Origin: JAWLGJ01 sp041685145
GTDB lineage: Bacteria > Pseudomonadota > Alphaproteobacteria > Rhodospirillales > Magnetospirillaceae
Reading direction: 5' to 3'
Assembly: GCA_041685145.1 (NCBI GenBank)
Contig: JAWLGJ010000055.1
Location: 1-15,587, forward strand
DNA: 15,587 nucleotides
Part shown: positions 6,374 to 14,526 of the stretch, in pieces
How the letters are laid out: each line of letters opens with the position of its first letter
How positions within the stretch are numbered: the stretch's first letter is position 1
The notes under the pieces: generated by a model
Databases searched by the model: none
What the model was told of the DNA's origin: nothing
The model's input: the letters and a program-made list of their open reading frames with translations, nothing else
Position numbers and translations under genes: made by a program

Positions 6374-7719
6374 TTACGCTGTCTCGCCCACAAGCCGCGC
6401 CCGCGCCCGCGCGCGGCCGACGAGAGGTAACAGAACTTTCAATTCCGGTCCATGCTCCCGCCCGGTCAGCGCCAGGCGCAGGGGCCGGAACAGCGCCTTG
6501 CCCTTGCGGCCGGTAGCCCCGCGCACGGCGGCGGCGAACGCCGCCCATGTCTCCTCGCCCCACGGTTCCGGCGGCAGCAGCGCCGCGGCCTCCCGCAGCC
6601 AGTCGCGGTCCTCGGCGGCGATCTCGGGGCGCACCGGGCCGCGGCACACCGCCCACCACTCCGCCGCGTCGCTCAGGCGGGCCAGATTGGGGCGCACCGC
6701 CTCCCAGAACGGCGCGTCCACGTCCGGCAGGCCCAGCGCCCGCAGGCGCGGCGCCGCCTGGGTGAAGCTCATGGCGTGCAGGAGGCGGGCGTTGAGGTGA
6801 TCGAGTTCCGCCGGGTCGAAGCGCGGCGACGCCCGCCCCAGCCGGGCGATGTCGAATTCCGCCGCCAGATCGGCGAGCGACAGGCGCGGCTCCACCGGCT
6901 CGGAACTGCCCAGCTTCGCCAGCAGGCTGGCCAGCGCCTCGGGCTCGATGCCGCCGGCACGCAGATCGGCCAGGGAGGCGCTGCCCAGGCGCTTCGACAG
7001 TCCCTCGCCCTCCGCCCCCAGCAGCAGCGGCACATGCGCGAAGGCGGGCGCGTCGCCGCCCAGGGCGCGCATCATCTGGATCTGAGCGGCGGTGTTGGTG
7101 ACGTGGTCCTCGCCGCGCACGACGTGGGTGATGCCGAGCGCGATGTCGTCCACCGCCGACGGCAGCATATAAAGGAACGTGCCGTCGGCGCGGATGACCA
7201 CCGGATCGGACAGGCTGCCGGCCTGGACGTGCGACGGCCCGCGCACCAGGTCGTGCCAGCACACCTCCTCGGCCTCGTCCAGCTTGAACCGCCAGTGCGG
7301 GCGGCGGCCCTCGGCCTCCAGGCGGCGGCGGTCGTCGTCGGAGAGCGCCAGCGCGGCGCGGTCATAGACCGGCGGCCGCCCCCGCGCCCGCTGTCGGCGG
7401 CGCTTGTATTCCAGTTCCTCGGGCGTCTCATAACAGGGATACAGCCGCCCCGCCGCCTTCAGGGCCTCGGCGGCATCGCGATACCGGGCAAGGCGGCGGG
7501 ACTGGAACACCCGCTCCTCCCAGGTCAGCCCCAGCCAGCGCAAGTCCTCCTCGATGCCGGCGACGAATTCGGGGCGCGAACGCTCGGCGTCGGTGTCGTC
7601 GATGCGCAGCACGAACGCGCCGCCGCCCGCCCGGGCCAGCAGCCAGTTGACCAGGGCGATGCGGGCGTTGCCCACATGCAGCCGCCCGGTGGGGCTGGGG
7701 GCGAAGCGGACCTTGAGGT

Positions 7720-7723
<4 letters not shown>
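6374..7723 (-). CDS. gltX: glutamyl-tRNA synthetase
   Basis: GluRS charges tRNA-Glu and, in organisms lacking GlnRS, also tRNA-Gln as a step toward Gln-tRNA by GatCAB. The start is a GTG at 7723 that overlaps the nadE stop as GTGA. The product then begins (V)NLKVRFAPSPTGRLHVGNARIAL, the exact family N-terminus. At 449 residues it is of the shorter alphaproteobacterial type. Class I motifs are HVGN (16-19) and GLSKR (241-245). The editing-free Glu site is suggested by RIDDTDAERS. Of the zinc-binding cysteines in E. coli GluRS, only one cysteine (97) is present here, so a zinc knuckle is not expected. The C-terminal TGRKGKALFRPLRLALTGREHGPEL is characteristic. Alphaproteobacteria often carry two GltX paralogues with different tRNA preferences; which one this is cannot be decided here. 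Confidence 0.95.
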
Positions 7724-9381
<1,658 letters not shown>

Positions 9382-9413
9382 GGAGACGCGGCCAGTGGAA
9401 GCGAGACGGGGAA

Positions 9414-9441
9414 GTTATGGCCGCGCCCCCGCACAAGTCAA
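9414..9441 (-). promoter_or_regulatory. promoter for the nadE-gltX-cysS unit
   Basis: On the minus strand TTGACT (9436-9441, 5 of 6 consensus matches) is followed after 16 bases by CATAAC (9414-9419, 4 of 6). The predicted start is near 9407, giving a leader of about 26 bases to the nadE ATG. It is the best hexamer pair in the 165-base divergent region 9382-9546. No convincing promoter for the opposite gene was found there. Confidence 0.5.
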
Positions 9442-9546
9442 CGCCGCCCATCCCCGAGGCGCGACAGCGGCGGCGAATATGTTACCATCGCGCCCGTGAC
9501 CCAGCAGCGCGCGAACACGAAACCCGAACCGAACTGGTGCCGCACC

Positions 9547-10323
9547 ATGAGCGAAGTGACGGTGCGCGAACTGCTGCGCGCGCTGGCGGCGGTGGCGCGC
9601 CGGAACGGTGACGTCCTGACCCTGACCGACGTCGAGATCGAGGCGCGGCGGCTTCTCGCCTCGCCGGCGATGCAGCAGGTCCACGCCCGTTGTCAGGCGG
9701 CGGCGCGACAGGCCTATACGGCGCTGATGTGGGAGCAGGTCCGCAACCGGCCCTTCGACCGCATCCTGGCCAAGCGGTTCGCGCATCTGTTCCCCGCCCG
9801 CGTCGGCGACGACGGCAGCCGCGAGGGAAGCCTGCTGTCGCGGCGGATGCTGCCCGGCTTCACCGAGGCGGTGACCAAGATGATCGGCCCCGACCTATAC
9901 GACCAGTGCCAGCATAAGGCGCAAGCGGTGGTCGAGGCCCACCGCCGGGGCGACGAAACCATCGACTGGGAGGCGATCTACGCCGACGCCACCGGCAAGG
10001 CCCTGGTCAGCGACGTGCTGGTGGTGATGGCGCATTATTTCTCCGCCTTCCGCAAGCGGCGGGATTGGTTCATCACCGTCGTCAACATGAACCTCGCCCC
10101 GGCGCGGCCGGGCACCGCCGACGCCGCCTGGGAACTGGGCGAGCGGGGCTTCCACGCCCTGATGGTGGCGCTGTTCCACGACCTCGCCGACGACCTGCGC
10201 CGCGGCAACGGCCGCGCCCTGAAGCAGCGATACGGCCCCCAGACCGTGGACGACGTGCGCCGGTTCCTGCGGCGCCTGGAGGAGGAAGACCCCGACCGGC
10301 GCGAGCAGCGCCAGCCGGCCTGA
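9547..10323 (+). CDS. conserved-looking hypothetical protein, unrecognised
   Basis: I do not recognise this 258-residue protein. From ATG 9547 it reads MSEVTVRELLRALAAVARRNG and continues as a mostly helical, soluble sequence with no signal peptide or membrane segment. Visible blocks are a segment rich in aromatic and charged residues, AYTALMWEQVRNRPFDRILAKRFAHLFP (56-83), then SLLSRRMLPGFTEAVTKMIGPDLYDQCQ (95-122), and HYFSAFRKRRDWFITVVNMN (163-182). A helix FHALMVALFHDLADDLR follows, with an acidic C-terminus FLRRLEEEDPDRREQ. The codon use resembles the neighbouring genes, which supports a real gene. A GTG at 9496 in the same frame would add 17 residues; neither start has a clear Shine-Dalgarno. 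It diverges from nadE and converges with the AhpD-like gene, so it is probably transcribed alone. Confidence 0.72.
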   Translation: MSEVTVRELLRALAAVARRNGDVLTLTDVEIEARRLLASPAMQQVHARCQAAARQAYTALMWEQVRNRPFDRILAKRFAHLFPARVGDDGSREGSLLSRRMLPGFTEAVTKMIGPDLYDQCQHKAQAVVEAHRRGDETIDWEAIYADATGKALVSDVLVVMAHYFSAFRKRRDWFITVVNMNLAPARPGTADAAWELGERGFHALMVALFHDLADDLRRGNGRALKQRYGPQTVDDVRRFLRRLEEEDPDRREQRQPA

Positions 10324-10339
10324 GGCGCTGGTCGGGGTC
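10288..10339. terminator. hairpin spanning the convergent gene ends
   Basis: Arms GACCCCGACCGGCGC (10288-10302) and GCGCTGGTCGGGGTC (10325-10339) pair over 15 positions with one mismatch that can form a G-U wobble on one strand. The loop is 22 bases. The left arm lies in the last codons of the 258-residue gene and the right arm just past its TGA. It ends 6 bases before the stop of the convergent AhpD-like gene. There is no T-run, so Rho-independent termination is uncertain. Confidence 0.45.
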
Positions 10340-10345
10340 CGTCCC

Positions 10346-10939
10346 TTACTGCTGCTGTTGCTGTTGCTGTTGCTGTTCGGACGGCTGTTCCTGCTGCTGC
10401 GGCTCCTGTTCCTGTTCCGCCGACGGCTGCGTCTCCGGCGCCTCGGCGGCCTGCGCGCCCTCGGCGACGTGGGCCATGATCTCGTCGGTCTGCTGGCGGA
10501 AGGCCTGCAATTCGATCTGGGAGCCGTTCAACACCGTGCTCCAGTGGCGGGTGATCGCCGCCATCGCCAGCGCCTCCTGGATCTCCTGGTCGTCGGCGCC
10601 GGCCTGGCGCGCCGCCTCGGTGTGGAAATAGACGCAATAGTCGCAAGGAACCTGGGCCGCCACCGCCAGGCCGATAAGCTCCTTGTGCTTGGGCTCCAAC
10701 GCGGTGTCGGGGTTCAGTTGCACCGCCTTCATTTCAGCCCAGGCACCCGGCACCGCCTGTTCCGGTATCTCGCGGAAGAAGCCGGGCACCGACCCCAGCA
10801 TCTCCTCCATTTCCTGGAAAGCCTCGTCGGCGGTGGCCGGCGGGGCGGCGGCCTGCTGTTGCTGCTCCTGCTGGGCGGCGGCGGGAGCGGCCAGAACGGC
10901 GAACAGCGCCCCGGCGGCAAGGATGGATTTGCTGCGCAT
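10346..10939 (-). CDS. exported AhpD-like (carboxymuconolactone decarboxylase family) protein with polyQ tail
   Basis: The 197-residue product begins with a clear Sec signal peptide, MRSKSILAAGALFAVLAAPAAA, probably cut near residue 22, so it should act in the periplasm. The core resembles the AhpD/carboxymuconolactone decarboxylase fold. It has Glu87, a CDYC pair at Cys99/Cys102 and His106 (VPCDYCVYFHTEAARQAG), the arrangement used by AhpD for thiol-based peroxidase chemistry. The start at 10939 is set by GGGAGG 5 bases upstream. Both ends of the mature chain are unusual: a QQEQQQQ run just after the signal, and from about 170 an Ala/Glu/Gln-rich tail ending in nine glutamines. Neighbours suggest no partner peroxidase. 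Redox activity is inferred from the CxxC...H motif only. A 51-base gap separates it from the upstream unknown gene. Confidence 0.88.
   Translation of the reverse strand: MRSKSILAAGALFAVLAAPAAAQQEQQQQAAAPPATADEAFQEMEEMLGSVPGFFREIPEQAVPGAWAEMKAVQLNPDTALEPKHKELIGLAVAAQVPCDYCVYFHTEAARQAGADDQEIQEALAMAAITRHWSTVLNGSQIELQAFRQQTDEIMAHVAEGAQAAEAPETQPSAEQEQEPQQQEQPSEQQQQQQQQQ
10349..10375. repeat. short CAG/CAA glutamine-codon microsatellite
   Basis: Nine consecutive trinucleotides, CTG or TTG on the plus strand (CAG/CAA on the coding strand), end immediately before the TAA of the AhpD-like gene. Six of them form three tandem hexamers (TTGCTG). They encode the terminal nine glutamines. Confidence 0.9.
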
Positions 10940-10990
10940 GGTAGCCTCCCGAAACATCGTGGCTGACACCACGGCAACAGCACCTCCCGC

Positions 10991-11545
10991 TCAAGGTTCG
11001 CGCCTACCTCCGCCGCGTCGGGGGTGGGCGGACTCGCGCCGCGAGAGGGCGGAACCGAAGGGCCGGTGGTCCTCGACTTCGGGGGCGTGAGCCTGCTCGC
11101 GCCAGCCGTCGACATCCCAGGCGGCGGTGCCGGCGGGCTCCGTGTCGGCGACCTCGAACGCCACATGCATCGGCGCCGACGGTGGCCGGGTGGCAAAGTG
11201 CGCCCGCAGCGCCGCAACCACCATCCGCGGCGCCGCGTCGGGCCCGGGGCGGCCATGCGTCAGGATGGCGTCGACGGTCCGGCCGATGTGCTCGATGCCG
11301 TCCGCCAGGCCCTCGGGCGTGCCGGCCAGCACGACGATGCCGAGCACCGGCTGTTTCAGGCGCAGGGATCCGGGGTGTCGGGCGTCGCGCAGCCATTCGA
11401 AGGGCGGCGCCAGGCCCAGCAACTCCAACAGCCGCACCGCCTCGACGTCATTCCACACCGGCAGCAGGCAGCCTGCCTCGCCAAGGGCGGGCCGCACCTC
11501 CGCCGTCAGGCGCGCGGCAAGGCGAACCGAATCGGGCATCGTCAT
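10991..11545 (-). CDS. hypothetical protein downstream of the RatA/Coq10 gene
   Basis: I do not recognise this 184-residue protein. The start ATG at 11545 gives MTMPDSVRLAARLTAEVRPALGE; the second ATG at 11539 is equally possible, and neither has a good Shine-Dalgarno. There is no signal peptide or membrane helix. The N-terminal two thirds look folded: CLLPVWNDVEAVRLLELLGLAPPFEWL (26-52), then QPVLGIVVLAGTPEGLADGIEHIGRTVDAI (65-94) and RMVVAALRAHF. The last 50 residues are charged and low in hydrophobics (EQAHAPEVEDH...RRESAHPRRGGGRREP) and probably disordered. It follows the RatA-like gene by 32 bases on the same strand and so may belong to the pdhC-lpdA-lipA operon. Codon use is like its neighbours. 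Many alphaproteobacteria have cinA-like or isoprenoid genes at this position, but this product does not resemble them. Confidence 0.65.
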   Translation of the reverse strand: MTMPDSVRLAARLTAEVRPALGEAGCLLPVWNDVEAVRLLELLGLAPPFEWLRDARHPGSLRLKQPVLGIVVLAGTPEGLADGIEHIGRTVDAILTHGRPGPDAAPRMVVAALRAHFATRPPSAPMHVAFEVADTEPAGTAAWDVDGWREQAHAPEVEDHRPFGSALSRRESAHPRRGGGRREP

Positions 11546-11577
11546 GGGAACAAGTCTACGGCGTTGGCGGGTGCTGT

Positions 11578-12039
11578 CTACCGCGCCCGGCCCTCGACGC
11601 GCCCGTCGGCGCCGTAAAGCTGCCGGGCCCGGCGCTCGAAGGCCGAGACCATCAGGCGCACCGCCTCGTTGAACAGCGCCCCCATCAGCTTCTGCAACAG
11701 CCGCGAGCGAAACTCGAAGTCGATGTAGAAGTCGATGACGGTGCCGCCATCCTCGGTGGGATTGAAAATCCAATGGTTGTTCAGGTACTTGAACGGCCCC
11801 TGCGTGTAGGTGACATCGACGCGGCGCGGCCGGTCCAGCACCACCTTCGAGGTGAAACGCTCGCGCACCATCTTGAAGCCGATCACGAGGTCGGCGTAAA
11901 GGGTGTCGCCCTCGCGGCTGCGCACGCGGCAGGCCAGCGCCCAGGGCAGGAACTCCGGGTACCGTTCGACATCGGCGACCAGGTCGAAGAGCTGCTCGGG
12001 GGTGTAGGGCAGCCGGCGCTGCTCGGCGTGGGTGGGCAT
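11578..12039 (-). CDS. RatA/Coq10 family START-domain protein
   Basis: This 153-residue protein belongs to the polyketide cyclase/START-like family annotated as RatA or Coq10. Mitochondrial Coq10 binds ubiquinone and supports its use in respiration. The E. coli member is called RatA because overproduction blocked ribosome subunit joining. The family pattern is intact: PTHAEQRRLPYTPEQLFDLVADVERYPEFLPW (2-33), a strand pair with VIGFKMVRERFTSKVVLDRP, then LNNHWIFNP and VIDFYIDFEFRSRLLQKLMGALFNEAVRLMVSAFERRA. The start at 12039 has AGGAG 5 bases ahead, and that Shine-Dalgarno overlaps the TAG stop of lipA (7-base gap), so translation is probably coupled. In an alphaproteobacterium next to the PDH/lipoate genes the quinone-binding role is the likelier of the two. 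Confidence 0.9.
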   Translation of the reverse strand: MPTHAEQRRLPYTPEQLFDLVADVERYPEFLPWALACRVRSREGDTLYADLVIGFKMVRERFTSKVVLDRPRRVDVTYTQGPFKYLNNHWIFNPTEDGGTVIDFYIDFEFRSRLLQKLMGALFNEAVRLMVSAFERRARQLYGADGRVEGRAR

Positions 12040-12046
12040 ACCGCTC

Positions 12047-12988
12047 CTAGCCCGCCGCCAGCGCGCGCTCGCGGGCGGCGCGCAATTCCTCGAAGTCGCG
12101 GTCGGCGTGATAGGACGACCGCGTCAGCGGCGTTGCGGAGACCATCAGAAAGCCCTTGGCCCGTGCCACGCGGGCGTATTCATTGAACTCATCGGGCGTG
12201 ACGAAGCGGTCGACGGCCGCGTGACGCGTGGTGGGCTGCAGGTATTGGCCGATGGTGATGAAATCGACATCCGCCGCCCTCAGATCGTCCATCACCTGCA
12301 TCACCTCCTCGCGCGTCTCGCCCAGGCCGACCATGATGCCGGACTTGGTGAAGAGCGAACCGTCCTGGCGCTTGGCGTCGTGCAGGATGCGCAGCGACTG
12401 GAAATAGCGCGCGCCGGGCCGGATGGACGGGTACAGCCGCGGCACCGTCTCCAGATTGTGATTGAAGACATCCGGCCGCGCCGCCACCACCGCCTCCAGC
12501 GCGCCTTCCTTGCCCCGGAAGTCGGGGGTCAGCACCTCGACGGTGGTGTGCGGGGCGGTGTCGCGCAGGCGCCGGATGACGCGCACGAACTGCCCGGCGC
12601 CGCCGTCCGGCAGGTCATCGCGGTCGACGGAGGTGACCACCACATGCCGCAGCCCCATCTCGGCCACGGCCTCGGCAACGTGATCGGGCTCCAGCGGGTC
12701 GGGCGGGGCCGGCTTGCCGGTGGCGACGTTGCAGAAGGCGCAGGCGCGGGTGCAGACCTCGCCCAGAATCATCACCGTGGCGTGCTTGCGCGACCAACAC
12801 TCGCCGATATTGGGACAAGCGGCCTCCTCGCAGACGGTGTTCAGGCTGAGGCGCCGCATGAGCTCGCGGGTCTCGGCGTATTCCTTCGACGTCGGCGCCT
12901 TGACCCGAATCCATGCCGGCTTGCGCGGCGACGGCGTCTCCGGCCGGTGGGCCTTCTCGGGATGACGGGGCTTGGGCAGGTGGTTCAT
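12047..12988 (-). CDS. lipA: lipoyl synthase
   Basis: LipA is a radical SAM enzyme that inserts two sulfurs into the octanoyl group bound to lipoyl domains, including that of the E2 encoded in the same cluster. The 313-residue product has both iron-sulfur motifs: the auxiliary cluster Cys53, Cys58, Cys64 (CEEAACPNIGEC) and the radical SAM CxxxCxxC at Cys79, Cys83, Cys86. The C-terminal RSSYHAD (290-296) supplies the serine that ligates the auxiliary cluster. The start at 12988 (MNHLPKPRHPEKAHRPETPS) is the sensible one. Upstream in-frame ATGs run into the lpdA tail, and the gap to the lpdA stop is 25 bases. No strong Shine-Dalgarno is seen. Function is certain; only the start is open. Confidence 0.97.
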   Translation of the reverse strand: MNHLPKPRHPEKAHRPETPSPRKPAWIRVKAPTSKEYAETRELMRRLSLNTVCEEAACPNIGECWSRKHATVMILGEVCTRACAFCNVATGKPAPPDPLEPDHVAEAVAEMGLRHVVVTSVDRDDLPDGGAGQFVRVIRRLRDTAPHTTVEVLTPDFRGKEGALEAVVAARPDVFNHNLETVPRLYPSIRPGARYFQSLRILHDAKRQDGSLFTKSGIMVGLGETREEVMQVMDDLRAADVDFITIGQYLQPTTRHAAVDRFVTPDEFNEYARVARAKGFLMVSATPLTRSSYHADRDFEELRAARERALAAG

Positions 12989-13013
12989 TGGGCTAACCGT
13001 TGGTATGCGCGCC

Positions 13014-14420
13014 CTAGAAATGAATGGCGCGCCCGAAGGCGTCAAGAACGGACTCGTGCATCATTTCCGACAGGGTCGGGTGCGGGAACACGGCGTGCAT
13101 CAGTTCCGCCTCGGTGGTCTCCAGGGTCTTGGCGATGCCGTAGCCCTGGATCATCTCGGTGACCTCGGCGCCGATCATGTGCGCGCCCAGAAGCTCGCCG
13201 GTGGTTTTGTCGAAGACGGTCTTGACCATGCCCTCGGTGTCGCCCAGCGCGATGGCCTTGCCGTTGCCGACGAAGGGAAAGCGGCCGACTGCGACGTCAT
13301 AGCCCTGCTCCTTCGCCTTGGCCTCGCTGAGGCCGATGCTGGCAATTTGCGGATGGCAGTAGGTGCAGGCCGGCACCTTCATCGGGTCCAGCGGGTGTAC
13401 GTCGTTGACGCCGGCGATGCGCTCGACGCAGATCACGCCCTCGTGGCTGGCCTTGTGCGCCAGCCACGGCGGCGCGACGATATCCCCAATGGCGTGAACG
13501 CCGGGCTCGTGCGTGCGCAGCCACTCATCGACAACGATGTGGCTCTTTTCCGTCTGAATGGCGGTGTCCTCCAGGCCGATGTTCTCGACATTGCCTGTGA
13601 TGCCCACCGCGAGGATGACGCGCTCGACGGTCACCTGCTGCGTCTTGCCGCCGGTTTCGATGGTGGCGGTGACGGCGTCGGGGCCGTGGTCGAGCTTCTT
13701 CACCGTGGCGCCGGTGAGAATCTTCATGCCCTGCTTCTCGAAGGCCTTGCGGGCGAAGGCCGAGATGTCCTCGTCCTCCACCGGCAGCACCCGGTCCATC
13801 ACCTCGACCACCGTCACCTCGGCGCCGAGGGTACGGTAGAAGCTGGCGAACTCGATGCCGATGGCGCCCGAGCCCACCACCAGCAACGACTTGGGCATGG
13901 ACTCCGGCACCATCGCCTCCTTATAGGTCCACACCCGCTTGCCGTCGGGCTCCAGCCCCGGCAGGGTGCGGGCGCGGGCGCCGGTGGCAAGGATGACGTT
14001 GCGGGCGTTCAGGTCGGCGATGCCCTTGCCGTCGTTGGAGACATGCACCTTGCCCTTACCGGCAAGGCGGCCGTGGCCGTCGAAGACCGCCACCTTGTTC
14101 TTCTTCAGCAGGTGCTTCACGCCCTGCTGGAGCTGGTTGGCGACGGCGCGCGAGCGCTTCACCACCTTGCCGATGTCGACGCCGATCTTCCCCGCCGACA
14201 GGCCGTAGGCGTCGGCGTGCTGCATCTCGCGGAAGACGTCGGCCGACCGCAGCAACGCCTTGGTGGGGATGCAGCCCCAGTTGAGGCAGATGCCGCCCAG
14301 ATGCTCGCGCTCCACCACCGCCGTCTTCATGCCAAGCTGCGCGGCGCGGATCGCGGCCACATAGCCCCCCGGCCCGCCGCCAATGACGACGATGTCGAAG
14401 TCGTTCTTATTGTCGGCCAT
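13014..14420 (-). CDS. lpdA: dihydrolipoamide dehydrogenase (E3)
   Basis: E3 reoxidises the dihydrolipoyl group of E2 with FAD and NAD+. The 468-residue product has the FAD-binding Rossmann motif VVIGGGPGGYVAAIRAAQLG (11-30) and the redox disulfide Cys45/Cys50 in GGICLNWGCIPTK. The NAD-binding motif VVGSGAIGIEFASFYRTLG and the C-terminal dimer-interface His447/Glu452 pair in FPHPTLSEMMHE are also present. The start at 14420 is preceded by GGAG about 8 bases upstream. An in-frame ATG at 14450 lies in the leader and is rejected. It follows pdhC after a 106-base gap filled mainly by a palindromic repeat, and lipA follows after 25 bases. Placement beside pdhC marks it as the PDH-linked E3, though it may also serve other 2-oxoacid complexes. 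Confidence 0.97.
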   Translation of the reverse strand: MADNKNDFDIVVIGGGPGGYVAAIRAAQLGMKTAVVEREHLGGICLNWGCIPTKALLRSADVFREMQHADAYGLSAGKIGVDIGKVVKRSRAVANQLQQGVKHLLKKNKVAVFDGHGRLAGKGKVHVSNDGKGIADLNARNVILATGARARTLPGLEPDGKRVWTYKEAMVPESMPKSLLVVGSGAIGIEFASFYRTLGAEVTVVEVMDRVLPVEDEDISAFARKAFEKQGMKILTGATVKKLDHGPDAVTATIETGGKTQQVTVERVILAVGITGNVENIGLEDTAIQTEKSHIVVDEWLRTHEPGVHAIGDIVAPPWLAHKASHEGVICVERIAGVNDVHPLDPMKVPACTYCHPQIASIGLSEAKAKEQGYDVAVGRFPFVGNGKAIALGDTEGMVKTVFDKTTGELLGAHMIGAEVTEMIQGYGIAKTLETTEAELMHAVFPHPTLSEMMHESVLDAFGRAIHF

Positions 14421-14444
14421 TTTAAAACTCTCCGTGAGAAAATT

Positions 14445-14514
14445 CACCACGAAGGCACGAAGGGCACGAAGAGCTGGTTTGTCGAACCTTCGTGTCCTTC
14501 GTGCCTTCGTGGTG
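14445..14514. repeat. 70-base imperfect palindrome of CACGAAGG-like units
   Basis: Two 27-base arms, 14445-14471 and 14488-14514, are reverse complements except for one position (C in the ideal arm, T at 14495). The loop is 16 bases. Each arm contains three near-copies of an 8-9 base unit, (C)CACGAAGG on the left and CCTTCGTG on the right. It lies between the pdhC stop and the lpdA Shine-Dalgarno, so the minus-strand mRNA would carry a very stable stem-loop between the E2 and E3 coding regions. There is no T-run beyond either arm, although a run of A follows the right arm (14516-14521). Confidence 0.95.
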
Positions 14515-14526
14515 CAAAAACAGCAC

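Noticed and set aside
4908..6800. Long plus-strand open frame antisense to cysS and the end of gltX
   Set aside because: Arginine/glycine/histidine-rich sequence expected from antisense of GC-rich codons; spans two well-supported genes on the other strand.
10358..10966. Leucine-rich plus-strand frame that looks like a membrane protein
   Set aside because: The leucines are CTG/TTG complements of the CAG/CAA glutamine codons of the AhpD-like gene on the other strand, which has a signal peptide, Shine-Dalgarno and CxxC motif.
14421..14526. CRISPR-like array suggested by repeated CACGAAGG units
   Set aside because: The units are 8-9 bases, immediately adjacent without spacers, and arranged as two inverted arms, so it is a palindromic repeat.
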